Shown: positions 21,374 through 29,727, numbered from the stretch's first letter. The stretch: 64,000 bases of DNA from Myxococcales bacterium (GCA_016716835.1 JADJUW010000001.1:558001-622000), one strand, 5' to 3'. Notes: a model not told the origin generated them from the sequence alone. Made by a program: numbers and translations.

Positions 21374-21568
21374 TACCGGCAGGTGGCGCACGTTTCTTCC
21401 GCGAGCGTAGATTGCAGGGCGGTGGTCGTGGCACCGAGGGATGTGGATACCACAGCCGTCTCGCACTGCCCGGGAGGGGCGCTATCCGCGAGCAGGAAGA
21501 CACGTGCGCCCACCTGCCGGTCCACACGCTATCTGCGAGCAGGAAGACACGTGCGCCAACCTGCCGGT
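21374..21568 (+). repeat. three-copy dispersed repeat, two direct and one inverted
   Basis: A 42-base unit occurs at 21480-21521 and 21527-21568 with only two mismatches (core GAAGACACGTGCGCC, then ACCTGCCGGT). A shorter, more diverged copy lies in inverted orientation at 21374-21406 (ACCGGCAGGTGGCGCACGT...). The inverted arrangement could fold into a long hairpin. The five-base gap between the direct copies is far too short for a CRISPR spacer. There is no transposase and no target-site duplication visible, so its origin is unknown. Confidence 0.75.
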
Positions 21569-21588
21569 ACGCGCGACGGCACGCGGCC

Positions 21589-22926
21589 TTACTGCAAGAG
21601 CAACAAGTAGACGCCGGCGCCCACGGCGCAGGCGGTGATGACGAGCGAGATGGCGATGATCCACGTCGACGAGCTTTTGGGCTCGGGTGGCGGTTCAAAC
21701 ATGATGGGCGGTCGATCTTTGTCGGGTTCGAGCAAATCCTCGAGCGATTCAAACCCGCCGCCCACCGTGGGTATGCGTGGCTGCGCCGGACGACGGCTTT
21801 GGCGGCCTATCGCGCCCAGCCGCGCATCGGCATTGAAGCTATCGCCAAGGCCGCTGTCTGAAAATTCGGTGGGGTCCAGGCCAATCGAGCCCTCGGCGAG
21901 TCTGCCGTCGGCTCGGCCGTCATCGTCAAACAGCGAGGCAAGCTTGCCGACCTCGTCTTGGATCAAGGTATCAATGATGGATTCTTTGGCCGCGGTGCTG
22001 CGCTTGCGCATCAACTCGACTTGCGTGTCGCGCACGAGCGTCGAGATGTCGCGCGACGTGACCTTCATGCGGCGCGAGAACAGAAAGCCGGCCAGCGCCT
22101 CCGCTAGGTCGGCGGCACTCTGAAATCGCTCCTCAGGGTCGCGCGCGAGCGCCTGGTTGACGATGGCCTCGAGCTCGCGTTCGATGAGCGAGTTCATCGC
22201 GGAAATCGACGGAATTTGCGCTTGGCGGACCAGCTCGACGGTTTGGTAGTCGGTTTCGCCAAGAAAGAGGCGACGGCCGGTGAAAAGTTCCCACAAGATA
22301 ATGCCCATCGCGAAGATATCGGCGCGGTGGTCGACGGGCTGGCCCGATGCGGCCTCGGGCGAGAGGTAGGAGAATTTGCCCTTCACCACGCCCGGGTCGG
22401 TGGTTTCGATTTGGCTGCTTGCCTTGGCGAGGCCAAAGTCGACGAGCTTTACCTCGCCATTTTTCGAAAGCAAAATGTTGGGAGGCGAGATGTCGCGGTG
22501 GACGATGCGTAACGGCTCGTTGGTAATCGGGTTTTCGAGCGTATGCGCGTACTGCAGTGCCTTGCAGCATTCCATGGCGATGTAGATCGAATGCGCTGGA
22601 TCGAGCTGCTTTTGCTTTTGCTTGAGGCGCTCGATGAGCGATTTGAGGTTGCACCCGTCGACAAACTCCATGACCAGGAAGTAGGCGTTGTCGGGGGTCT
22701 TAGAAATATCGAAGACTTGCACGATGTTGGCGTGCTGCAGATGAAGGCTCAGGCGCGCCTCATCGAGGAACATCGAGACAAACTTCTCGTTCTTCGTGAG
22801 GTTGGGAAGGATCTTTTTAAACGCAACGCTTTTCTTAAAGCCCTGCATCGATTCCGCGACGCCACGGAACACCTCGGCCATCCCGCCGTGGTCCAGTCTC
22901 TCCGTGATAGTGTAACGGGCGCGCAT
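21589..22926 (-). CDS. membrane-anchored Ser/Thr protein kinase
   Basis: Hanks-type kinase, 445 aa. Residues 5-270 hold the catalytic domain: glycine loop LDHGGMAEVFRG, the ATP-binding Lys in VAFKKI, catalytic loop HRDISPPNILL, DFGLAK, the activation-segment SYLSPEAASGQ and DIFAMGIILWELFTGR. The residue normally Lys in HRDxK is Ser, as in many myxobacterial kinases. A juxtamembrane region rich in Asp/Glu and Pro leads to one C-terminal transmembrane helix (STWIIAISLVITACAVGAGV) with almost nothing outside, so any sensing must go through partners. It starts at an ATG (22926). Confidence 0.92.
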   Translation of the reverse strand: MRARYTITERLDHGGMAEVFRGVAESMQGFKKSVAFKKILPNLTKNEKFVSMFLDEARLSLHLQHANIVQVFDISKTPDNAYFLVMEFVDGCNLKSLIERLKQKQKQLDPAHSIYIAMECCKALQYAHTLENPITNEPLRIVHRDISPPNILLSKNGEVKLVDFGLAKASSQIETTDPGVVKGKFSYLSPEAASGQPVDHRADIFAMGIILWELFTGRRLFLGETDYQTVELVRQAQIPSISAMNSLIERELEAIVNQALARDPEERFQSAADLAEALAGFLFSRRMKVTSRDISTLVRDTQVELMRKRSTAAKESIIDTLIQDEVGKLASLFDDDGRADGRLAEGSIGLDPTEFSDSGLGDSFNADARLGAIGRQSRRPAQPRIPTVGGGFESLEDLLEPDKDRPPIMFEPPPEPKSSSTWIIAISLVITACAVGAGVYLLLLQ

Positions 22927-23043
22927 ATCCGCTAAGCGTTGATAATTCTAACAGAACGCCCACCTTGATGCGGCATGTTTGCCGTAAACACGTGGCCCGC
23001 ATGGCGCATTGCGCGGGATCGCGCGCCGCACCTACATAGGGGG

Positions 23044-23445
23044 TTATGTATCAAGCGCGCGGCCGACGTCGGGCTCATCGGCGATTTCGTCTTCTTCTCG
23101 CTCGCGGATGGTCTTGCACTCGACGCAGAGGGTGGTCACCGGGCGCGCCTCTAGCCGGCGAAAGCCGATGGCGCCCTGGCAGTCTTCGCATTCGTCAATT
23201 TTGCCCTGTTCCAAGCGGGCGCGTGCCGACTGCACCTTGGCAATGAGGCCAGTCTCGCGGTCGTGCAGCCGCAGCTGGGTCGCGTAAATCTCCTCTTCCA
23301 TCGATTCGTCGATAGAGTCGCGGCCGACGCTGGCGCGGTCGCGGTTCATCGAGAAATCTAAGGCCTCATGCGCCTTGCCCGCGAGGCGATGGAGCTCGCG
23401 GTCGAGCATGTCTTTGAGCGTAGCGGTTTGCTTGGCAGTTAGCAT
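23044..23445 (-). CDS. DksA/TraR-family zinc-finger protein
   Basis: 133 aa with a coiled coil (residues 1-85) and a C-terminal zinc finger formed by CEDC and CVEC. The coiled-coil tip reads DSIDES, close to the DxxDxA motif with which DksA reaches the RNA polymerase active site through the secondary channel, but with Ser in place of Ala. Such proteins tune transcription initiation with ppGpp. It follows clpX on the same strand after 27 bases, so the two are probably co-transcribed. Whether it is the main DksA or an accessory paralogue cannot be decided here. Confidence 0.85.
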   Translation of the reverse strand: MLTAKQTATLKDMLDRELHRLAGKAHEALDFSMNRDRASVGRDSIDESMEEEIYATQLRLHDRETGLIAKVQSARARLEQGKIDECEDCQGAIGFRRLEARPVTTLCVECKTIREREEDEIADEPDVGRALDT

Positions 23446-23472
23446 GAGCGTCCTTGGCAGGGGAGGGCGACG

Positions 23473-24681
23473 TTACGAGGCGGCCTTGGTTTGGCTGATG
23501 AGCTTGGGTGGTTCGCGGTGCTCGACCACGTCGCGGGTTACGACACACTCGGAGATGCCGTCGCGCGACGGGATGTCATACATCACGTCCAGCATGATCT
23601 CTTCGACGATGGCGCGCAGGCCGCGGGCGCCCGAATTGCGGCGACTCGCCTCTTCGGCAATGGCGCGCAGGGCGTCGCCTTCAAACGTCAGTTGGACGCC
23701 TTCCATCTCAAACAAGCGCTGATATTGCTTGGTCAGCGCATTCTTTGGCCGGTGCAACACTTCGGTGAGCGCATCGACGTCCAGCGCATCGCAGGTCACC
23801 AAGACCGGCAGGCGCCCCATGAACTCCGGAATCATGCCAAACTTAATTAAGTCTTCGGTGCTCGCAGCGCGGCGCAGGGCGTCGCGATCGTCGTCGCTTG
23901 GCCCAACTGACGCACCAAAGCCCATGCCCTTGCCACCCGTTCGCCGCCGGACGATGTCCTCGAGGCCGTTAAAGGCGCCACAGCAAATAAACAAAATATC
24001 GGTGGTATCGATCTGCGTTAACTCTTGCTGCGGGCGATTGCGTGCGCCGTCAGGGGTAATGGTGGCCGTCTTGCCCTCAATAATTTTGAGCAGCGCCTGC
24101 TGCACGCCTTCACCCGAGACATCGCGCGTCTGCGACGGCACGCCGCCCTTGCGCGCGATCTTGTCGACCACGTCGATGCAGATGATGCCCCGCGCCGTCT
24201 TCTCGACGTCGCCACCCGCCGCGCGCAGCAGCGACTTGACGACGCTCTCGACGTCTTCGCCGACATAACCAGCCTCGGTAAGCGTCGTCGCATCGGTGAT
24301 GGCGAAGGGCACGTCGAGCTTTTTAGCGAGCGTCTGCGCGAGCAAGGTCTTGCCCGAGCCCGTGGGTCCCACCAGCAAGATATTGCCTTTTTGGATCTCG
24401 ACGTCGCCCGACTTGCCGCGCAGGCCGATGCGCTTGTAATGGTTGTAGACCGCGACGGCGAGCGCGCGCTTAGCGCTGGTTTGGCCGACCACGTAGCGAT
24501 CCAGCTCATCGACGATCGCGCGCGGTGGCGGGTAACTCGGACGCTCAGAGGCGTCTTCCTTGGCCAAGATGTCGTTGCCGAGCGCGACGCAGTGGTCGCA
24601 AATAAACACATGTGGGCCCGAGATGAGCTTTCTGACATCTCGCCGCTGCTTGCCACAAAAGGAGCAATGGAACTCTTCCAC
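23473..24681 (-). CDS. clpX: ClpX-like AAA+ unfoldase with altered Walker B
   Basis: 402 aa, normal ClpX length. An N-terminal zinc-binding domain (CSFCGK, CDHC) is followed by the AAA+ module with Walker A PTGSGKTLL, pore-1 loop GYVGED, the TRDVSGEGVQQALLKIIEG block, a ClpP-docking-like loop KGMGFGA, arginine finger PEFMGRLPV and sensor-2 GARGLR. Walker B reads ICIDVVDK, with Val171 where ClpX has the catalytic Glu (IYIDEIDK). The RKH pore loop reads RNR, and CGGAF is CCGAF. No clpP or tig is adjacent. It may be a second, specialised or inactive ClpX; start GTG 24681 is tentative because no good ribosome-binding site is seen. Confidence 0.88.
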   Translation of the reverse strand: MEEFHCSFCGKQRRDVRKLISGPHVFICDHCVALGNDILAKEDASERPSYPPPRAIVDELDRYVVGQTSAKRALAVAVYNHYKRIGLRGKSGDVEIQKGNILLVGPTGSGKTLLAQTLAKKLDVPFAITDATTLTEAGYVGEDVESVVKSLLRAAGGDVEKTARGIICIDVVDKIARKGGVPSQTRDVSGEGVQQALLKIIEGKTATITPDGARNRPQQELTQIDTTDILFICCGAFNGLEDIVRRRTGGKGMGFGASVGPSDDDRDALRRAASTEDLIKFGMIPEFMGRLPVLVTCDALDVDALTEVLHRPKNALTKQYQRLFEMEGVQLTFEGDALRAIAEEASRRNSGARGLRAIVEEIMLDVMYDIPSRDGISECVVTRDVVEHREPPKLISQTKAAS

Positions 24682-24941
24682 TTCCTGGCCATTGTTGCAC
24701 AGCCAGAGGCCGGTGCAACTCGCGGTTGACGCAAACTAGGCGCCGCGGACACCGGGCAGGGCACGCGATTTGGGCGAGAACGTTGTTCACGCGACGCCGC
24801 GGTCGCGGCGCGCTGATCACCCCGCGCGCACACCGCCCGACACGGCAAAGAATTTGCGCGCACAGCTCCCAGACCTGCGGGCCCCCGTGCTTTAGCGCCG
24901 CGAGGGTTTGGGCCGCCTCTAAGCATTAGATACCATGCCAC

Positions 24942-25913
24942 GTGTTCTCGATTGTCGATTTAGATGTTCGCGGTGGTCTGAGGGTGCGGCACGATCTGGA
25001 AGCTGTCGCGCCGCCTGGCCGCGGCGTCGTGCGGTGGATAGATATCGCCTCGCCAGATCTGGCGCTCATCGAGCAACTGCGCCAGGCCTTTGGTTTTCAT
25101 GAGGAGGCGTTGCGCGACTGCTTGGAGTTTGGCCTGCGGCCACGCCTCGATGAATTCCCAGAGTATTTGTTCCTGGTTTTTCACGCGTTTTCCGAAGACC
25201 CGGTTGACCCGCTGGAGATTCGCATCCACGAGTTGCACGCGTTCTTGGGCGCTGATTTCCTGGTGACGATTCACGACAACGACATCGCCTCGCAGCAGTC
25301 GGTTTGGGCGCAGGCGACGACCAAGCCGGAGCTGCTCAACAAGGGGCCGGGCTGGCCCTTGGCGCTGCTTATCACCAGCATGGCGGAGTATACGCTGCCG
25401 CTGGCCACCGCGCTGCTCGCGCAATCCGACGCGCTCGAACGTGCGGTGATCGAGAGCGGCAAGGAGGTCGCCACCGCCGTCGATCTGACCCCGGCGTTTC
25501 GCGTGCGGCGCACCGCCATTTCGATGCGGCGCCTGCTCAAGCCGACCGAGGCCGCGCTGGCGGGCTTGATGCGGCGAGGCGATCGACTGGGCCAGCGCGC
25601 AGCCCTTGAGATCCGTGAGGCAGGCGATCGCATGCAACGCCTGTCGGAAACCATCGACGAGGCCTATTTCATGGCCAACAACGTCGTGTCGAGTTACCAC
25701 GTGCTGCAGGCCGGGCGTACCAACGAGGTAGTCAAGCGCCTTACCATGTTCGGTTCGATTTTTATGCCGCTTGGGATTATCGTTGGCTTCTGGGGCCAGA
25801 ATTTCACCACTTTTTTGCCGTTTGATCAGCCATGGGCTTTTGGAGTGATGTTGGCCTCGCTTATCCTGGTGCCACTGGGAATTTTTGCTTATTTCCAGCG
25901 AAAGCAGTTGTAG
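24942..25913 (+). CDS. CorA-family divalent metal transporter with GQN motif
   Basis: 323 aa with the CorA layout: a cytoplasmic alpha/beta domain (LIEQLRQAFGFHEEALRDCLE, RPRLDEFPEYLFLVFHAF, VTIHDN), a long pore helix (IDEAYFMANNVVSSYHVLQAGRTNEVVKRLTMF), and two C-terminal membrane helices. The selectivity signature after the first helix reads GQN (residues 285-287, in WGQNF) rather than GMN. The short periplasmic loop that follows (TTFLPFDQPWAF) also differs from the usual acidic loop. Transport of Mg2+ or another divalent ion is likely, but the motif change weakens the substrate call. It is followed two bases later by a PP2C gene. Confidence 0.88.
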   Translation: MFSIVDLDVRGGLRVRHDLEAVAPPGRGVVRWIDIASPDLALIEQLRQAFGFHEEALRDCLEFGLRPRLDEFPEYLFLVFHAFSEDPVDPLEIRIHELHAFLGADFLVTIHDNDIASQQSVWAQATTKPELLNKGPGWPLALLITSMAEYTLPLATALLAQSDALERAVIESGKEVATAVDLTPAFRVRRTAISMRRLLKPTEAALAGLMRRGDRLGQRAALEIREAGDRMQRLSETIDEAYFMANNVVSSYHVLQAGRTNEVVKRLTMFGSIFMPLGIIVGFWGQNFTTFLPFDQPWAFGVMLASLILVPLGIFAYFQRKQL

Positions 25914-25915
25914 CC

Positions 25916-27103
25916 GTGCAAGAAGAAACGCAGATCGTAGCCTCCGCATTTAGCCATATCGGCAAGGTGCGTCGGCACAACGAGGACTCGCATTTTATCG
26001 ACGCCGAAGACCGCTTGTTTATCGTCTGCGATGGGATGGGCGGCCATGCCGCCGGCGATGTGGCAAGCAGCTTGGCGGTGCGGACGGTGCGCGACAGGTG
26101 GCGCAACGTCGATTTTGAGCGCGCCATTCGCCAATTCGCGGCCGAAGATACCGTCGCGACGCGGCGCGAGGTGTTCGCAAAGTTGCGCGCCGGCGTGCTC
26201 GCCGCGCACGACGCCATTATGGCCGAGGCGGAACGAGATAGCAAAAAGGCCGGGATGGGCACCACCTGCGTCGCCTGCGCCGTTGCAGGGCCCGATGCCT
26301 TGATCGCCCACGCCGGCGATTCGCGGGCGTATCTGGTGCGCCGCGGCCAGGCCATGCAAATCACCGAGGACCAGACCGTGATCGCGCGACTCGCCGCGGT
26401 TGGCGTCGACGTCTCGAAGGCCGACAACGTCTGGCAATGGCGAGGCGTCTTGACCAATGCCTTGGGCGTAAGCAACGCCTACTGCTCGACCGTTGTCGTT
26501 GCCTTAGAGCCGGGAGACCGCATGGTCCTTTGCTCTGACGGCATCGCGGAGTATTTTGATCCGGCAGAGTTAGCGGCGGCCGTGACAGAACCGCCAAGTC
26601 CCGGCCGTGCGGCGCAGCGACTCATCGACACGGCGCTCGCACGTGGTGGCGCCGATAACGCCACCGCCATCGTCATGAAAGTGCTCGACGTGGCGCCCCG
26701 CGCCAAGGTCGTGCGTCCAAGCGTTGAAGAGATCGATGCCTTGTCAGAGGCGCCATTTTGGGCCGGGTTAACCCAGCAAATGCGCTATCGCGTGGTGCGC
26801 GGCGCATGGCTGCATACGTTCGCGCCGGGCGCGGCCATCGTGCCGACAGTGGGCGGCGAACAGGTGGCATGGTATCTGCTCTCCGGTTCATTAGTCGGTC
26901 CGGGTGGGGTCTTGCAGGCACCTCGCATGGTGTACCCCGAGGCCTTGTTGATTGGTGCCGCCGCGCCCACCGACAAACGGTGGCGCGTGCAGTCGGCGGC
27001 GACGTTGCTGGCGATCTATCAGCAAGACTTCGATGCGCTATGCACCGAAGAGGGCGATGGCGCCGAGCCCTTGCACGCGATGCTTGCCGACCAAATTCGA
27101 TAG
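25916..27103 (+). CDS. PP2C-family protein phosphatase with extra C-terminal domain
   Basis: 395 aa from a GTG at 25916, two bases after the corA stop. Residues 1-240 form the metal-dependent Ser/Thr phosphatase: RRHNEDS, FIVCDGMGGHAAGDVAS with both metal-binding Asp/Gly blocks, AHAGDSRAYLVRRGQ, VLCSDGIAEY and the closing GADNATAIVMKV. The last 130 residues (FWAGLTQQMRYRVVRGAWLH, PGAAIVPTVGG, WYLLSGSLVG) look like a degenerate cyclic-nucleotide-binding barrel without the phosphate cassette; that part is inference. Myxobacteria have many kinases that such an enzyme could oppose. Confidence 0.9.
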   Translation: MQEETQIVASAFSHIGKVRRHNEDSHFIDAEDRLFIVCDGMGGHAAGDVASSLAVRTVRDRWRNVDFERAIRQFAAEDTVATRREVFAKLRAGVLAAHDAIMAEAERDSKKAGMGTTCVACAVAGPDALIAHAGDSRAYLVRRGQAMQITEDQTVIARLAAVGVDVSKADNVWQWRGVLTNALGVSNAYCSTVVVALEPGDRMVLCSDGIAEYFDPAELAAAVTEPPSPGRAAQRLIDTALARGGADNATAIVMKVLDVAPRAKVVRPSVEEIDALSEAPFWAGLTQQMRYRVVRGAWLHTFAPGAAIVPTVGGEQVAWYLLSGSLVGPGGVLQAPRMVYPEALLIGAAAPTDKRWRVQSAATLLAIYQQDFDALCTEEGDGAEPLHAMLADQIR

Positions 27104-27124
27104 GCCGATCGCGGCTGCGAGCCG

Positions 27125-27955
27125 TTACGGGCGGTAGTAATCGACAAGATCCACCACGACATCGGCGATTTCGGTGTACGCCTCGACCCGGAGCGGCACG
27201 CGATCGCCGTCGTCGCTTAGCCATACGCTAAAGCGACGCTCGGGGCGCCGGCGCTCCGGCGCGCCGGTGCCGCGATAACGCTGGGCCGTGCCGTCGATAC
27301 GCACCGCTTGGCGCGCGCCGAATGCGGTATCAATGGCCCCGCCGCCCACCCACGTGACGTCTGCCTTCCAAAGTCTGCGCCCTCCAACGACCCACAGCGT
27401 GCGCGCTTCGCCTTTAACGCCGGACCACGGCCGCAGGCTAGCCATCGCCGTATGCATGTCATGAGGCATGACGCCGGGAGGCGGGGCAAGGCGGACGTGC
27501 ACGGGCGGGTTAGGCGGACGCGTAAACGCGATGCTGACGTTATTGGCGCCCTCCACGGGAAACGTCGCGTCGCTCGCAAAGCGGTGCTTGCCGTATTTGG
27601 CGACCGTCTTGGTCAGGCGCGGCAGCCCCGTGTGGTTGGAGATGACCGACGTCGCCTCATCGTCAATTTCCATCAGGAGGTCAGATAGTCCCGCCGAGCT
27701 AATGCGCGACCGCACGACGAGGTCGGCTTGCGTGCCGTCGGCGTTGGTGGTGGCTTCGCTGACGGTGAGGCTCGCTTCACCAACCGGGATTGGGCCCATG
27801 TGAATGCTAAACTGCATGGTCTCGCCCGCGAGGTAACGCGCCGGCAAGTCGAGGCCGTCGCTCGCAGTGGCGCCGGCCCCGGCGTAGCCACAAGCTGCGA
27901 TGGCAAGCGCCGCGAAGGCCACCATGGCTTGCAAGCGCGCTCGGAATGGTTGCAT
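27125..27955 (-). CDS. DUF3108 domain-containing lipoprotein or secreted protein
   Basis: 276 aa from the ATG at 27955. It has an N-terminal signal segment ending AIAACGYAG, a possible lipobox, then the DUF3108 core: GETMQFSIHMGPIPVGEASLTV, a middle region with KYGKHRFASDATFPV, and the closing SDDGDRVPLRVEAYTEIADVVVDLVDYYRP. The family is periplasmic or outer-membrane-associated, of unknown role, and resembles proteins that bind or carry lipids. A TTG start at 27991 is possible but would extend the signal region. The gene is convergent with the phosphatase and divergent from pdxA. Confidence 0.8.
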   Translation of the reverse strand: MQPFRARLQAMVAFAALAIAACGYAGAGATASDGLDLPARYLAGETMQFSIHMGPIPVGEASLTVSEATTNADGTQADLVVRSRISSAGLSDLLMEIDDEATSVISNHTGLPRLTKTVAKYGKHRFASDATFPVEGANNVSIAFTRPPNPPVHVRLAPPPGVMPHDMHTAMASLRPWSGVKGEARTLWVVGGRRLWKADVTWVGGGAIDTAFGARQAVRIDGTAQRYRGTGAPERRRPERRFSVWLSDDGDRVPLRVEAYTEIADVVVDLVDYYRP

Positions 27956-28018
27956 TGATATAAGTTTGAGGTTTGCTGGCAGTGGGCGCAAGCGGGAACT
28001 TTGTGATTAACTTCACCT

Positions 28019-28981
28019 GTGTCGGCGCGAATTGGCATTACGCTTGGCGATCCGGCGGGGATTGGGCCCGAGGTGGTTGCGGCCGCCTTGGCGGCGGATG
28101 CCGAGTTGGCCGGGGCATGTCGCATCTATGGGAGCGCGGCGGTGCTCCGCGCGGCAGCGATCGCCATGGGGGTCGGGTTGCCGGCGGGCCTTGAGGTTCA
28201 CGACGTGCCGTGCGGCCCTGTCGTCGCGGGCAAACCCGATGACGTAAGTGGCGCCGCCCAGGTGGCGTGGCTGGAGGCCGCGGTGGCCGCGGCCTTACGC
28301 GGCGAGGTCGGCGCGCTGGCGACGGCGCCCATCTCCAAGACGTGGGCCGCGCGCGCGGGGCTGGCGTTTGCGGGCCACACCGAATACCTCGCACAGCGCT
28401 TTGGGACGCCGCAGGTGGCGATGGCGTTTTTTGGCAAGCGGATGAAGGTGGCCCTCGCGACCATTCACGTCGCGTTGGCGGAGGTGCCACGCGCGCTGAC
28501 CGCAGACAAAATTGTTGCTGTGGCGAGCTTGCTGCACGCTGCCTTGCGCGATGATTTTGCGATTGCCTCGCCGCGTCTTGGCATCGTAGGCCTTAATCCT
28601 CATGCCGGGGAGGGTGGCGCGCTTGGCCATGAGGAGCAGACCGTGATCGCGCCGGCGATGGCTCGCCTGGCCGCGGCCGGCATGATTGCCTCCGGTCCGC
28701 TCGTGCCCGACGTCGCCTTCCGACAACACCTCGATGGCGCGTTTGACGGCTTGGTGGCGATGTATCACGACCAAGCGCTAATTCCGATTAAGCTCATCGA
28801 GTTCGATGATGCGGTCAACACGACGCTCGGCCTGCCCATCGTCCGTACCTCGCCCGATCACGGCACGGCGTATGACATCGCCGGCACCGGCCACGCGCGC
28901 GCTGGCAGCATGCTGGCGGCGATCACCTTGGCGCGTCGCTTGCTTGCGGTCCGCACCGCGCCTCACGACCTCAAGGGCTAG
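28019..28981 (+). CDS. pdxA: 4-hydroxythreonine-4-phosphate dehydrogenase
   Basis: Oxidises 4-phosphohydroxy-L-threonine in the DXP-dependent pyridoxal 5'-phosphate pathway. 320 aa. The opening GITLGDPAGIGPEV, the GHTEYLAQRF block with a metal-ligand His, GLNPHAGEGGALGHEE, the PDVAFR region, MYHDQALIPIKLIEFDDAVNTTLGLPIVRTSPDHGTAYDIAG (all of the canonical C-terminal signature) are present. It starts at a GTG (28019), 64 bases from the divergent DUF3108 gene. The stop overlaps the convergent regulator gene by 11 bases. Its frequent neighbours ksgA and surA are absent. Confidence 0.96.
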   Translation: MSARIGITLGDPAGIGPEVVAAALAADAELAGACRIYGSAAVLRAAAIAMGVGLPAGLEVHDVPCGPVVAGKPDDVSGAAQVAWLEAAVAAALRGEVGALATAPISKTWAARAGLAFAGHTEYLAQRFGTPQVAMAFFGKRMKVALATIHVALAEVPRALTADKIVAVASLLHAALRDDFAIASPRLGIVGLNPHAGEGGALGHEEQTVIAPAMARLAAAGMIASGPLVPDVAFRQHLDGAFDGLVAMYHDQALIPIKLIEFDDAVNTTLGLPIVRTSPDHGTAYDIAGTGHARAGSMLAAITLARRLLAVRTAPHDLKG

Positions 28982-29666
28982 CGTTGCCAGAGGCGGCGAG
29001 CCGCAACAGGCCTTCGCGATCGCGAATCTCGAGCGAGACGCGATTGCCCGCGATGAGTCCCTGCGCGCGAAATCGCGCCAGCGTCGCCGAAACGGTTTCA
29101 CGCGTGCTGCCAATAATGCTCGCTAAATCGCGATGCGTCAGCAGCGGTTGCCCGGGGGCCAAGGGCTGTTGATAATATTGCAGCAACGCGTCGGCGACCT
29201 TGGCCGCGACGTTTTGAAACATCAGCGCCGAGATCTTGCGCGACAGCTCGCAGGTGAGATTGACCGATTGACGGAGCAGCGACAGCGATAATTGAGGATT
29301 TAGGTTGAGCAGTGTGAGCATGTCTGCGGTTTCGATGGCGACCAGGGTCGAGGGCTGGCTGCATTCGGCCATCTCGAGGCGATGGGCCTGGGAGAACAGC
29401 GCGGCCTCGCCGAAAATGTCGCCGGGATGGCGAAAACACAACGTAATCGCGCGCCCGTCGTGGGAGACCGAAGACAACTTGATCTGTCCTTCTTGCAGGA
29501 CGTAGACCACCGACGCGGCGTCGCCGGCGAGGTAGAGCACCGATTTGCGTGGGTAGGATAGCGTTTGTCCGCGAGCCGCCAACGCGTCGCGTTCGTCCGC
29601 GGTCAGCGTGGCAAGTATAGAGCTCGCGGGAAAAGGCACGATCGCAAAAAGGGTAGTCGAAACCAT
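28971..29666 (-). CDS. Crp/Fnr-family transcriptional regulator
   Basis: 231 aa. An N-terminal cNMP-type barrel (VVYVLQEGQIKLSSVSHDGR, HPGDIFGEAALFS) lacks the Arg-Ser pair expected for cAMP contact, and has no Cys cluster for an Fe-S centre, so the ligand is unknown. A dimerisation helix follows (LSLLRQSVNLTCELSRKI), then a C-terminal winged helix with recognition segment LASIIGSTRETVSATLARFRAQGLI. It starts at an ATG (29666). Encoded convergently to pdxA. Nothing in the context shows its targets. Confidence 0.92.
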   Translation of the reverse strand: MVSTTLFAIVPFPASSILATLTADERDALAARGQTLSYPRKSVLYLAGDAASVVYVLQEGQIKLSSVSHDGRAITLCFRHPGDIFGEAALFSQAHRLEMAECSQPSTLVAIETADMLTLLNLNPQLSLSLLRQSVNLTCELSRKISALMFQNVAAKVADALLQYYQQPLAPGQPLLTHRDLASIIGSTRETVSATLARFRAQGLIAGNRVSLEIRDREGLLRLAASGNASP

Positions 29667-29727
29667 GCGTTGGATGCAACCCTGGGCGTGCTACATCGCG
29701 CCCATCGCTGGGCTGCCGCGCCCGCTT

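Noticed and set aside
21480..21568. Two near-identical 42-base repeats as a CRISPR array
   Set aside because: Only two copies in direct orientation, separated by five bases, and no cas genes nearby. CRISPR spacers are about 30 bases long.
24682..24941. Short gene between clpX and corA
   Set aside because: The only open frame is the continuation of a shadow frame of clpX; no start signal or domain.
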